Shown here: piece after piece, positions 8,910 to 17,924 of the stretch | Position numbering within the stretch: the first letter of the stretch is position 1 | Layout of the letters: every line of letters begins with the position of its first letter | Assembly (NCBI GenBank): GCA_965284365.1 | Contig: OZ260079.1 | Location: 1,798,001 to 1,862,000 of the forward strand | Origin: Phragmitibacter sp965284365 | Lineage (GTDB): Bacteria > Verrucomicrobiota > Verrucomicrobiia > Verrucomicrobiales > Verrucomicrobiaceae | DNA: 64,000 nt | Reading direction: 5' to 3' | Translations under genes and position numbers: made by a program | The notes under the pieces: generated by a model | What the model saw: only the letters and a program-made list of their open reading frames with translations | What the model was told of the DNA's origin: nothing | Database searches by the model: none

Positions 8910-8936
8910 AGAGAATGGGAAAAAGAGAGGCGGTGC

Positions 8937-10181
8937 CTATTTGACGGTGACGGTGGGCGGCGAAGCATAGCCGTTCCACAGCGCCTCCAACCAGGTAGCA
9001 TCCGCAGGGCCATCAAAGGCGACCATGCGGTAGCGCAACTGCAAAGGCTTGTTGGGCTCGATGGCCCAGTCACCGTCCCGTGAAGGCGCGACGCAGAGTT
9101 GAGGGTTTTTGGGATTCAGGCGCAATGGCTGGGGAAAACGAAAATTCTCAGGATGGATGAGTACCGCGAGCCCAGCTTCCGTCTTGCCGCTGCCGCCTTT
9201 CATGACCACCCATTTTGCTTTGGAGCCATCGCCTTTGGCACGATCGAGCCCCTCAGACGTGGACATCGTTACGGCCTCGACCGGATCCCATTCCGCAGGT
9301 CCACGCACACCGAGCCCGCCATAGTGATACTCAGGAAGCTTCAGAGGTTCACTGCCAGCGCACTTTTGATCCGAAGTAAAGTCCATGAGGTAGACAGGCT
9401 TGCCTGCACACTCGGCGGAACTCAGAGACACCGACCATGATTCCTCCAGAACCGGCTTGGGGGCTCCGCTGGTGTGGTCAATCCAGTCATGAACACTGGT
9501 AAAGCCAGCGCGAACGGTGCCGCTCCAAGTGCTCGCCAGACGCTTGAAGAGAATCTCGCCCGTCAGATTGCCGGAGGCATCTTTGCCCATGTTCCAGTAG
9601 TCCGGGTGACGCCCTTCAAACTCCGTCTTCGTCCAGGACATCCAGATGCCGCGCTGATGCGGATGGTCGGATGGATGGTTTCCTGTGACCAAAGTGCCCG
9701 CAGGCGTGAAGAACGGATGCAGGTGCGCGCCGTGTTTGAATTTCTCGTCAGTGCCAGCGGGAACAAGTCCTGGCTCCATTTGGTATTGAAGAAACGGTTT
9801 CGTTTCTTTGCCCTTGGTGAAGGTGAGGACGCCATCGCCCTTGGCCACGTTGATCTGACTATCCACCTCGGGGCTGGAAGTCGATTCCAGTACAAAATTC
9901 TTCGTTTCTCCCGCCTTGAGTTCAGGAATGAGGACAACAACAGCGCTATTGGTTTGAAACTGCACCGGCAGCGGATTGCCGCCACTTTCTCCTCGAAGTT
10001 GCAGATGCCCCGTTCGGCGTTCCGGATCTTTGAACTCGACCAAACTTCCAGCCACATCCTTATCGCCACCTTTGATCTCAACTCGCGTCTCGGCGGCCCA
10101 CATTGGTGATGAAATAAGGCCAATACAGGCCATAACGGCACTCGCTGCGGCGAGTCTGGGAAGTGGTCGAAGAGCGTGCAT
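8937..10181 (-). CDS. DUF6807 (PmoA-like) secreted protein
   Basis: A signal peptide (about residues 1-29, ending SSPMWAAET) precedes a beta-rich body. The signature is FFTPAGTLVTGNHPSDHPHQRGIW, given here in two parts: HLHPFFTPAG and NHPSDHPHQRG, a His-rich segment characteristic of the family annotated as PmoA/DUF6807 in Planctomycetota and Verrucomicrobiota. The name comes from methane monooxygenase operons, but most members are periplasmic proteins of unknown function, possibly carbohydrate-related. The product is 414 aa. Spacing is 15 bases to yicC upstream and 27 to gmk downstream, so it is embedded in a housekeeping run. I make no functional claim beyond family and export. Confidence 0.8.
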   Translation of the reverse strand: MHALRPLPRLAAASAVMACIGLISSPMWAAETRVEIKGGDKDVAGSLVEFKDPERRTGHLQLRGESGGNPLPVQFQTNSAVVVLIPELKAGETKNFVLESTSSPEVDSQINVAKGDGVLTFTKGKETKPFLQYQMEPGLVPAGTDEKFKHGAHLHPFFTPAGTLVTGNHPSDHPHQRGIWMSWTKTEFEGRHPDYWNMGKDASGNLTGEILFKRLASTWSGTVRAGFTSVHDWIDHTSGAPKPVLEESWSVSLSSAECAGKPVYLMDFTSDQKCAGSEPLKLPEYHYGGLGVRGPAEWDPVEAVTMSTSEGLDRAKGDGSKAKWVVMKGGSGKTEAGLAVLIHPENFRFPQPLRLNPKNPQLCVAPSRDGDWAIEPNKPLQLRYRMVAFDGPADATWLEALWNGYASPPTVTVK

Positions 10182-10196
10182 AGGATTGCTAAAACA

Positions 10197-11072
10197 TCAT
10201 TCGATGTTCTGAACTTGCTCACGGATTTTTTCCAGCTCCGTTTTGGCGCGGACAGTTAGGTGGGAAAGGGCCGCATCATTCGCCTTGCTGCTCATCGTGT
10301 TCAGCTCCCTGAAGAGCTCCTGGGAAAGGAAGTCGAGGCTTCGGCCGATGGACTCACCGCTGTCCATGTAGGTGAAGAACTGAGTGATGTGGCTCTCCGC
10401 CCGCGTGATCTCCTCTGACATGTCACAACGATCCGCAAACAGAGCGATTTCTTTGACCAGCCGTTCATCCTCCAGTGGGATCGGTAGGCCGGCCTGAGCC
10501 AATCGCTGATGCAAGGCCTGCCGATGACGTTCCACCGTGAGCGGCGACAATTCGCGAGCCTCGGCCAACCAGGCTCGAAGCTGTAGCAGACGGCTTCCGA
10601 TGTCCGCCTTCAAATGAGTGCCTTCCACCGAGCGCATGGAGAGCATCTGGCGAAGCGCGCTATCGACGGCTTCCTCAATGAGTGGCTGGGCTTCTTCCGG
10701 TTTCCAGGCACTTTCCTCGATCGCGAACACACCCGGCCAGCGGGCCATTTCCGCGGCGTCGGGCGTAAAGGCTGCCCCAAATGTCGCAGCAATGTTCCGC
10801 ATGGAGTCCAGATATTGCCGGGCCAGCGCCTCATCGACGCAGACCTTTTTCTTGGCTCCCGACCCCTCGTCGACATTGATATTTGCCTGTACCCGGCCGC
10901 GGGAAAGTTGGGTGGCGAGACGCTGACGGATGGCGGCCTCCAGTTCGTTCAGTTCCCGAGGGAGGTGCACCACCACTTCGAGTTGCTTCCGATTCACGGA
11001 ACTGATTTCGGCACGCCAAATGACGCCGTTGGCCACGGCTTCGCCACGTCCGAATCCAGTCATGCTATGCAT
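10197..11072 (-). CDS. yicC: YicC/YloC family endoribonuclease
   Basis: The ATG at 11072 gives MHSMTGFGRGEA, the conserved start of the YicC family; an upstream in-frame ATG at 11102 would overlap the end of the epimerase gene and add ten non-conserved residues. The body has ISSVNRKQLEVVVHLPREL (N-terminal YicC domain). The C-terminal DUF1732 domain has DRCDMSEEITRAESHITQFF and SIGRSLDFLSQELFRELNTM, then ending in KTELEKIREQVQNIE. Family members act as cytoplasmic RNases. The length of 291 aa is normal. Located 17 bases after the epimerase gene. Confidence 0.93.
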   Translation of the reverse strand: MHSMTGFGRGEAVANGVIWRAEISSVNRKQLEVVVHLPRELNELEAAIRQRLATQLSRGRVQANINVDEGSGAKKKVCVDEALARQYLDSMRNIAATFGAAFTPDAAEMARWPGVFAIEESAWKPEEAQPLIEEAVDSALRQMLSMRSVEGTHLKADIGSRLLQLRAWLAEARELSPLTVERHRQALHQRLAQAGLPIPLEDERLVKEIALFADRCDMSEEITRAESHITQFFTYMDSGESIGRSLDFLSQELFRELNTMSSKANDAALSHLTVRAKTELEKIREQVQNIE

Positions 11073-11089
11073 CAGCGCATGTTGGAAGG

Positions 11090-12088
11090 CTAGCGGCAGC
11101 AAGCAAGCACAGTCTCACGCAGACCTTCCGCCACGGTGTGGGCGGGGGCGAAGCCGAGTACGCGCCGGATTTTGGCGTCGTCCGCGCAGGAATGCTGGAT
11201 ATCGCCCGGGCGGAAATCGCGATGAATGGCGGGCGCAGGGGTTTGGCCAGTGACTTCAGACACGAGTCCCTGAAGCCAGTCAAAGAGCTCATTCAGGCTG
11301 GTGGCCTTGCCCAAGCCAACATTGAAGGCATCACCGAACGCGGATTTCTCCTCAGTGGTAGCAGCCAGGATCAGCGCCTGCACAATATCCCGCACAAAGC
11401 AGAAGTCACGGGAGGTGTGACCGTCTCCGTTGATGAACACGTCGCGCCCATCCCGCATGGCGGCGATCCACTGAGGGATCACCGCAGCGTACGCTCCATT
11501 GGGATCCTGCCGGGGACCAAAGACATTAAAAAAACGCAGCCCAATCGCTTCCAGACCAAAGCTGGTGTGCAGCGTTTGGGCGTAAACTTCGTTCATGCGC
11601 TTGCTCGCGGCATAGGGGGAGAGGCAACTGCCAATCTGGTCCTCCACCTTCCGCGCGGCAGGATCATCGCCATACACCGCGCTGCTGCTGGCGTAAGCGA
11701 TGCGCTTCACGCCCGCTTCCTTCGCCGCGAGAAAGACCTGTAAGGTGCCAGTGACATTGATCTCATGGCAAAGCATGGGCTGCTCCATGGACAGCGGCAC
11801 GGAGCCTAGGGCGGCAAGATGAATGACCGTGTCTACCTCACGCATGGCATCGGAGCAGGTCTCGGCATCGCGGATATCTCCTTGGATCCACTCAAGCCGA
11901 TCCTGGTGAGGCAGGCCTTCGACATTCGTTGCCTTGCCGGTGAAGAGGTCGTCTAGAATGCGCACCCGCTGCCCGGCTTCGAGAAGAACTTCAGCGACGT
12001 GAGATCCGATAAAGCCAGCGCCCCCGGTGATGAGCCACTGCCTGGGCATTGCGCGCAGCGCAGCGAGGACATCCTGATAGCCAGTCAT
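11090..12088 (-). CDS. NAD-dependent sugar-nucleotide epimerase (WbpP/TviC-like UDP-GlcNAc 4-epimerase)
   Basis: This is an extended short-chain dehydrogenase of 332 residues. The NAD-binding GGAGFIG is at residues 22-28, the active-site Ser lies in SSSAVYGD (134-141), and the catalytic Tyr159-x3-Lys163 is in SPYAASKRMNEVYA. The short N-terminal extension before WLITGGAGFIG resembles that of WbpP/TviC, which interconvert UDP-GlcNAc and UDP-GalNAc; that substrate is inferred from resemblance only. The product would feed surface polysaccharide synthesis, like the glycosyltransferases at the left edge. It lies 26 bases after argF in the same minus-strand run. Confidence 0.85.
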   Translation of the reverse strand: MTGYQDVLAALRAMPRQWLITGGAGFIGSHVAEVLLEAGQRVRILDDLFTGKATNVEGLPHQDRLEWIQGDIRDAETCSDAMREVDTVIHLAALGSVPLSMEQPMLCHEINVTGTLQVFLAAKEAGVKRIAYASSSAVYGDDPAARKVEDQIGSCLSPYAASKRMNEVYAQTLHTSFGLEAIGLRFFNVFGPRQDPNGAYAAVIPQWIAAMRDGRDVFINGDGHTSRDFCFVRDIVQALILAATTEEKSAFGDAFNVGLGKATSLNELFDWLQGLVSEVTGQTPAPAIHRDFRPGDIQHSCADDAKIRRVLGFAPAHTVAEGLRETVLACCR

Positions 12089-12114
12089 GAGGAGACAGAT
12101 AGGGAGGCTATAGC

Positions 12115-13023
12115 TTAGGCCTTACCCAGCATCCACAGGATCACCGCTTTCTGCGTGTGCAGGCGGTTCTCCGCTTCGTGGAAAATCGTATCCGCGTGTT
12201 CTTCCAGGACATGATTGGTGATCTCCTTTCCGCGGTAAGCGGGCAGGCAATGCATGACGACTGCGTCTTTGGCGGCGTGCTTCATCAACTCGTCGTTGAT
12301 CTGATAGGGGCGCAGAATCTCAATGCGCTCGGTGCTTTCCTCTTCCTTGCCCATGCTCACCCAGACATCTGTGTAAACCATGTCGGCTCCAGCGATGCCC
12401 TTGGCCGGGTCTGCCTCGAGACGCACCTGAGGAGCCGCCAGCTTTTCCATGAACGAGGCAGGTGGCTGGAAGGCTGGTGGTGCGCAGATGGTCAGCTCGA
12501 AACCGAGACGGGCCGCGGCCCACATCCAAGAGCGGGCCACATTGCAATCGCCATCCCCCATGAAGCACACTTTTTTGCCATCCCATCCGCCCATGCGTTC
12601 CTGCATGGTCTGCAGATCCGCCAGGATCTGGCAAGGGTGCTCTTCATCCGTAAGAGCATTGATGGTAGGGAGCTTGCTGAAGGTGGCGAATTCTTCCACA
12701 TCCGCCTGCGCATAGGTGCGGATAACGGCGCCATGCACCATGCGTCCCAGCACTCGCGCGGTGTCCCGCACCGGTTCGCCGCGGCCGAGTTGCGTATCGG
12801 CTCCGCTCAGGAACATGACGCTGCCGCCGAGTTCACGGATGCCGACTTCAAAACTGACACGGGTACGGGTGGAAGACTTGTTGAAGATCAGCGCCCAGCA
12901 TTGACCTGCCAAAATCTTCGGAGTGGCAGCGCGGTTCTTTCGGAGATCCACTCCCAGCTCGATGATTTCCCTGACCTCACCCGCAGTGAGAGCTTCGATG
13001 GATAACAGGTTTTTCATACGCAT
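12115..13023 (-). CDS. argF: Ornithine carbamoyltransferase
   Basis: The enzyme condenses carbamoyl phosphate with ornithine to citrulline in arginine biosynthesis. Visible motifs are SSTRTRVSFE (carbamoyl phosphate binding), HPCQI, the ornithine-binding DVWVSMGKEEE loop and HCLPAYRGKEI. The start codon follows the argD stop codon directly (TGA then ATG), and a GGGAGG ribosome site lies within the end of argD. A second ATG at 13017 would give MKNLLSIE, also a common start. At 302 aa the length is standard. The adjacency with argD marks an arginine biosynthesis pair. Confidence 0.96.
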   Translation of the reverse strand: MRMKNLLSIEALTAGEVREIIELGVDLRKNRAATPKILAGQCWALIFNKSSTRTRVSFEVGIRELGGSVMFLSGADTQLGRGEPVRDTARVLGRMVHGAVIRTYAQADVEEFATFSKLPTINALTDEEHPCQILADLQTMQERMGGWDGKKVCFMGDGDCNVARSWMWAAARLGFELTICAPPAFQPPASFMEKLAAPQVRLEADPAKGIAGADMVYTDVWVSMGKEEESTERIEILRPYQINDELMKHAAKDAVVMHCLPAYRGKEITNHVLEEHADTIFHEAENRLHTQKAVILWMLGKA

Positions 13024-14301
13024 TCAGCCTCCCACAGTGGCCAGGGTTTCCTTCATCAGGCGCAGGCCCTCGCGAACCTGTTTCTCGGTAGTATTGAGCG
13101 GCGGCAACCAGCGGATCACTTTCGGTCCTGCTGGAACGACGAGAAGACCGGCATCCATCAGCAATTTTGCGGCCCAGATTGAGGCCGGTTTGCCGCTCTC
13201 ATTGAAGCGCTCGTCTTTCTCGAAAGCCGCCGTGTTCAGCTCAAAACCAATCATGAATCCGAAGGCTCGGATATCCTGCACGGTCGGAATATTCCAGCCG
13301 CCAACTTCCGCCGCGATGAGGTCGCCCATCGCCTTCGCATTGGCGGGCAGATTATCACGCAGAATGACTCGCAGCGTCGCCAGAGCCGTGGCGCAGGCCA
13401 GTGGAGATCCACCATAGGTGCTACCATGGCTGCCCGGCCCCAGGATGTCGCAGAGGCGGGATTGATTTACGTCACCAACCGCGCGGTCACGCACCCAGAA
13501 TGAACCCATGGCATAACCGCTGCCGATGGATTTCGCCCAACTGATCGCGTCCGGAAGAATCTCGTCGCCCGGAATGATGCTGCGCCAGCCCCCGAGCTCG
13601 CCCGTCCGGCCGAGGCCGCATTGGATTTCGTCCAGGAGGAGAAGCAAATCATGTTTCTCCGCCAATGCGGCGGCCGTGCGCAAGAACTCGGGCGTAACGG
13701 GATTTACTCCGCTCTCACCCTGCACCGGTTCCAGCAGGATGGCGACGGTCTTGCCGTTAACGGCAGCTTTGAGAGCCGCCACATCGTTGAAAGGCACATA
13801 CCTGAAGCCGGGCACCAGGGGGCCGAAGCCACCGTGGATTTTCTCCTGCGCCGTGGCTGTCATGGTCGCAAAGGTACGACCATGGAAACTGCCGGTGAAG
13901 GTGATGATCTCATGCCTCGGCGTTTCATCAGCCATGGGCTTGATGACACCATAACGGCGGGCCAGCTTGATGAGGCCTTCGTTGGCTTCAGCGCCGCTGT
14001 TACTGAAGAAGCACTTGCCGGGAATGCCGAGCACTTCCTCCACCAGCACCTGGGCCAGTTCACCCTGCTGGCGGATCTGGTACCAGTTGGAAATGTGGAT
14101 CAAAGTCGCCGCCTGATCCTGAATGGCTTTCACCACCTCTGGGTGGCAATGGCCCAGTGGGCATACCGCCACACCGCCGGCAAAATCCAGATACGCTTTC
14201 CCATCACGATCCCACACCGTCGCACCGAGGCCGCGCTCCGGCCAGAAGTCGTAGCGGCCGTAGTTGGGCAGGACGTAACGGGTGATGAGATCTTCAGACA
14301 T
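13024..14301 (-). CDS. argD: Acetylornithine aminotransferase
   Basis: This is a class III PLP-dependent transaminase, 425 aa, converting N-acetylglutamate semialdehyde and glutamate to N-acetylornithine. The N-terminus has VWDRDGKAYLDFAGGVAV and LGHCHPEV. The cofactor region shows FSNSGAEANEGLIKLARRY, FHGRTFATM, the acidic LLLLDEIQCGLGRTGE and a Lys in SWAKSIGSGYAMGSF in the Schiff-base position. It is the first gene of the eight-gene minus-strand run and is divergent from the AcvB-MprF fusion gene across a 174-base intergenic region that must carry both promoters. The close relative succinyl-diaminopimelate aminotransferase activity cannot be excluded. Confidence 0.94.
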   Translation of the reverse strand: MSEDLITRYVLPNYGRYDFWPERGLGATVWDRDGKAYLDFAGGVAVCPLGHCHPEVVKAIQDQAATLIHISNWYQIRQQGELAQVLVEEVLGIPGKCFFSNSGAEANEGLIKLARRYGVIKPMADETPRHEIITFTGSFHGRTFATMTATAQEKIHGGFGPLVPGFRYVPFNDVAALKAAVNGKTVAILLEPVQGESGVNPVTPEFLRTAAALAEKHDLLLLLDEIQCGLGRTGELGGWRSIIPGDEILPDAISWAKSIGSGYAMGSFWVRDRAVGDVNQSRLCDILGPGSHGSTYGGSPLACATALATLRVILRDNLPANAKAMGDLIAAEVGGWNIPTVQDIRAFGFMIGFELNTAAFEKDERFNESGKPASIWAAKLLMDAGLLVVPAGPKVIRWLPPLNTTEKQVREGLRLMKETLATVGG

Positions 14302-14475
14302 GGGACAGAGTTAGCGGAACGGTCTTGGAAGCAGACTCGGATTTTGGGGGGATCAATGTTGGCGGACTTTCTCTCAATGCAATGATGGGATGACGGAAGA
14401 TAGGGTGATTGAGTGAAATTTTGGGCGCAAACCAAGTAAAATCGAAGGAGAAGCGGAGTAAATAGATGCTCCCGC

Positions 14476-17040
14476 ATGCCATCTTTTTGCCGACTGCTCC
14501 CTGCTTCTGTTACCCGTTTCCTGTTTCTGGGTGCCTGCTTTTTTTTATGCGCGGGCGTTGTTCGTGGACAGGAGGAGGACGAGGGGCCGACCACCCCCAA
14601 GGCCAAGGTGGCTTTATCCCACGGAATGGCGACGGTAAGGCTTTACGAGCCAGACATATCACCCGCTCGAGCCATTTTCATCTTTGGATCCGGCGACGGC
14701 GGCTGGTCAGCCTGGGAGGATGCAGCTTCGCTTTGGCTGCGGGATGCGGGCGTGTATGTAGTCGGGTTCGATCTGCGGGAGTATTCCGAAAAAGACTATA
14801 ACGCTGAAACTCTGGGGAAGGATATGGCGCAACTGGCCCAGGAGGCCGTGACGCGCAATCAGGGAGAGGAGGTGCCGATCATTTACGGTGGCTGGAGTAT
14901 GGGGGCGGTTCAGGCTGTTCCCGCTGCGGCTTACAAAGGCCGGCCTGCCAATCTAAAAGGTCTCATCCTCATGAGCGCCGACAGCCGGGGCCGCTACGGG
15001 CTCCGGGACAGTGACGAACTGGGAGTAACTCCCCAAGGTGCGGGTACGTTCAGTCTCGGCGAATTCAGTAATGCTCTCAAAGGCCTGAGAGTGGCGCAGT
15101 TTCATGGCGGAGCTGATTTCATGGCTTCCACCGCCTGGATTCGTGGCTTAAAAAGTCCGAGCGCGCTCTATGTCGTCCCGGGCGCCAATCATGGTTTTGA
15201 TGGACCCAGTGACGCTTTCCAGGAATGGCTTCTACGCGGTGTGGAGTGGGTTTTGGGCGATGATGCTTCCGCAGTGCCCCCGCCTCATATGGAACTGCCC
15301 TTCGGCATTTCTCCGCTCTGGCCGGCGGCGGTGCTTGCAGTAGGGCTGGCGATCTTCTTCATCGTTTCGCGTCGTCATTCTCTACGAGTGCTGGCGGTGG
15401 CTGTCTTTGTGGCGGGCTTGGCCAGCCTTCTGGAGTCACTGTTCACCAAACCCCCAAAGGTGTTGGATTGGATGGAGAGTTGGGTGCCTTTGGGTGTCAG
15501 TGAGAACAGCCGCCTGCTTCTGCTGTTTTCCGGTCTGGCATTGATTGTCCTGGCCCGGGGGCTTTCCCGGCGAAAGCATATTGCCTGGATGCTGGCCGTG
15601 GTGATGCTGGGTCTCTCGGCGGTGCTGCATCTGACACGCGCTTTTGACTGGCTTCACTCCCTCGCAGCCGTCGTTTTGCTCATTCCGCTGATCCGTTGGC
15701 GCAAGGAATTCGTGGCGCGCTCAGACGCTTCTTCTATGCGGCTGGCCCTTTACCTCGGGCTCGCGCTGGCGACCAGTTTGTTCATTTACGGAACCTTCAG
15801 TCTGCGGGCATTTAGTGAACGCGGGGAGTTCGGAGAAGCTCTCACGTGGTCAGATTGCGCCTCGGGTTCGGCCAAGGCTCTCGTGCTACAGAAGTCCGAA
15901 TATGACCGGGACGGCAGCCGCGATGTCCGGCGCTTTCTGCATACGTTGCGGGTGGGCTCACTGTTGAGCGCGCTGGTCGTGCTGGCCCTCATGCTGCGGC
16001 CCGTATTGCGTCGCCGATTGCCAGAGGCCACTGAAGAAGAACGGGACCAGGTAAAGCGCCTCATCTTTGAGTTCGGCGTCGACCCCATGGACTTCTTTGC
16101 GCTGCTGCCGGACAAGCGTTATTTCTTTTCCGAAGATGGCCGAGCCGTCATTGCTTATGCCCTTTGGCGGAGCTTCGCCGTTGCCTTGGCCGGACCGATT
16201 TGCGACCCTGCACAACGTTCCGCCATGGTTCACGCCTTTGGCGCTTTTTGTCTCGGGCAGGATTGGGAGCCTGTTTTTTATTGTGTACCGGTGGATGAGC
16301 GGATGTTCTTTGAGGACGAAGGATTCGTCATCCTGAAGGTGGGTGAAGATGCGCGGCTCGACGTCAATGAATTCAAGCTGCAGGGCGGCAAATTTCAAAA
16401 CCTGCGCACTGCCCGCAACAAGGCGCAAAAGGCAGGCTTGGTCTTCGAATGGTATGACGCTACTCCGCATCCTGACCACGGATTGGAAGCACAGTTGCAA
16501 CTCCTCTCCAACGACTGGCTGCACCGCAAGCATGGGGGCGAAATGACCTTTGATCTCGGCTCCTTCAGCGTGCCGCTCATCCGCGAGCATGGCGTGGCCA
16601 TTGTGCGGAATCCGGAAGGACGCATGGAAGCTTTCGCGACGTGGTGGCCTTACGCCAAAGGCAAAGGCCGGTGCCTTGATCTCATGCGCGGGCGTGAAGA
16701 TGCACGCGATGTGATGGACTTCCTCATTGTCGAAGCCATCGATCATTTCAAAGCGGAAGGCGTGGAAGAGATCAGCCTGGGCAATGCGCCCTTGGCCAAT
16801 GTGAACACCTCTGACGAAGAGAAACTGGAGAGCCGTCAGGAGCGCGCTGTGCAGTTTCTTTTCGATAACTTCGACCGCTTCTATGGCTACAAGAGCCTCT
16901 TCAACTTCAAGAAGAAGTACCAGCCGGAATGGCAGGGACGCTATCTGGCTTACAGGCCCCGCACGAGTCTCGCTATGGTAGGCTTGGCTATTGCGGGCGT
17001 GCATTTGCCCAAGGGTTTCATCGGACTTATTCGCTCTTGA
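14476..17040 (+). CDS. Fusion protein: AcvB/VirJ-type lipid hydrolase + MprF-type aminoacyl-phosphatidylglycerol synthase
   Basis: The 854-residue product has three parts. A signal sequence (about 1-31) is followed by an AcvB/VirJ-type alpha/beta hydrolase domain (about 45-262) with FIFGSGDGGWS, nucleophile Ser141 in GGWSMGA, Asp214 in GGADF and His239 in GANHGF. Seven hydrophobic segments follow (about 278-298, 303-322, 346-361, 367-387, 391-406, 421-443, 492-511). The C-terminus (about 520-854) is a DUF2156/MprF synthase domain ending in FKKKYQPEWQGRYLAYRP. In Agrobacterium the separate AcvB hydrolyses lysyl-phosphatidylglycerol made by LpiA, encoded beside it. Here both activities are predicted in one chain, with the hydrolase outside the membrane and the synthase in the cytoplasm, consistent with an odd number of membrane passes. 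Which amino acid is used is unknown. Confidence 0.85.
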   Translation: MPSFCRLLPASVTRFLFLGACFFLCAGVVRGQEEDEGPTTPKAKVALSHGMATVRLYEPDISPARAIFIFGSGDGGWSAWEDAASLWLRDAGVYVVGFDLREYSEKDYNAETLGKDMAQLAQEAVTRNQGEEVPIIYGGWSMGAVQAVPAAAYKGRPANLKGLILMSADSRGRYGLRDSDELGVTPQGAGTFSLGEFSNALKGLRVAQFHGGADFMASTAWIRGLKSPSALYVVPGANHGFDGPSDAFQEWLLRGVEWVLGDDASAVPPPHMELPFGISPLWPAAVLAVGLAIFFIVSRRHSLRVLAVAVFVAGLASLLESLFTKPPKVLDWMESWVPLGVSENSRLLLLFSGLALIVLARGLSRRKHIAWMLAVVMLGLSAVLHLTRAFDWLHSLAAVVLLIPLIRWRKEFVARSDASSMRLALYLGLALATSLFIYGTFSLRAFSERGEFGEALTWSDCASGSAKALVLQKSEYDRDGSRDVRRFLHTLRVGSLLSALVVLALMLRPVLRRRLPEATEEERDQVKRLIFEFGVDPMDFFALLPDKRYFFSEDGRAVIAYALWRSFAVALAGPICDPAQRSAMVHAFGAFCLGQDWEPVFYCVPVDERMFFEDEGFVILKVGEDARLDVNEFKLQGGKFQNLRTARNKAQKAGLVFEWYDATPHPDHGLEAQLQLLSNDWLHRKHGGEMTFDLGSFSVPLIREHGVAIVRNPEGRMEAFATWWPYAKGKGRCLDLMRGREDARDVMDFLIVEAIDHFKAEGVEEISLGNAPLANVNTSDEEKLESRQERAVQFLFDNFDRFYGYKSLFNFKKKYQPEWQGRYLAYRPRTSLAMVGLAIAGVHLPKGFIGLIRS

Positions 17041-17070
17041 GTCCTGCCCATATCGGCGATCAAATGAAAC

Positions 17071-17847
17071 ATGAGGGAGCCAGTCGCCGATGCCACCCAG
17101 CGGTTCACCAACCGCGTCGCCAACTACGTCCGTTACCGGCCAGGATATCCCATTGAGGTCTGGGATATCTTACAAAACGAAACCGGCTTGGGCGCGACAT
17201 CAGTCGTCGCTGATCTCGGATCCGGCACTGGCTTGTCCGCAGAAGGCCTATTAAAACTCGGATGCACCGTTTATGGTGTGGAGCCAAACGATGCGATGCG
17301 TGAAGCAGCAGAAGATTACTTAAAATCCTTCCCGGCATTCCACAGCGTGAAAGGAAATGCCGAAGCCACGACTCTGCCACCCGAGTCCGTAACGCATGTG
17401 ATCAGTGCACAGGCCTTTCATTGGTTTCATCCCGAGAAGGCTCGCATCGAATGCCAGCGCATACTCAAGCCCGGCGGATGGGTCGCGCTCATCTGGAACG
17501 TGCGGAAGCTCGATAGCACACCTTTCCTGAGAGATTATGAGGCCCTCCTCTGTGAATACGGAACCGACTACGCGAAGGTGCGGCACGACGAAGTCGGCGA
17601 AGACACCTTGCACGCCTTCTTCCCAAATGGCCACACCAAGAGAACCGCTCCCAGCGCGCAGTACTTTGATGCTCCCGGACTCGAAGGACGATTGATGTCA
17701 TCATCCTATGCGCCAGCGGAGGGTCATCCAACGCACGCACCGATGTTGCAGGAACTGCACCGCATCTTCAGCAAGCATCAGTCGGACAACCAGGTGGCTT
17801 TTGAATACGATACTGAGGTGTATTTCGGCCAGGTTGGGGATGCCTGA
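17071..17847 (+). CDS. Class I SAM-dependent methyltransferase
   Basis: The 258-residue product matches the methyltransferase type 11 pattern. After an N-terminal YVRYRPGYP segment it has the SAM-binding VADLGSGTGLSAEGLL, the acidic VYGVEPNDAMREAAE, and the later strand VISAQAFHWFHPEKA and RILKPGGWVALIWN. This architecture is typical of small-molecule methyltransferases such as the trans-aconitate/UbiE-like group, but the substrate cannot be read from sequence. It starts 30 bases after the AcvB-MprF fusion gene on the same strand and could be cotranscribed with it. Confidence 0.88.
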   Translation: MREPVADATQRFTNRVANYVRYRPGYPIEVWDILQNETGLGATSVVADLGSGTGLSAEGLLKLGCTVYGVEPNDAMREAAEDYLKSFPAFHSVKGNAEATTLPPESVTHVISAQAFHWFHPEKARIECQRILKPGGWVALIWNVRKLDSTPFLRDYEALLCEYGTDYAKVRHDEVGEDTLHAFFPNGHTKRTAPSAQYFDAPGLEGRLMSSSYAPAEGHPTHAPMLQELHRIFSKHQSDNQVAFEYDTEVYFGQVGDA

Positions 17848-17924
17848 ACCCCTCGCACCTTTGCCAGGATTGACCTGACTTTTGTGCTAAGCTGCGCTCC
17901 CGGACCAATCCGGGGCGGCAAGAC

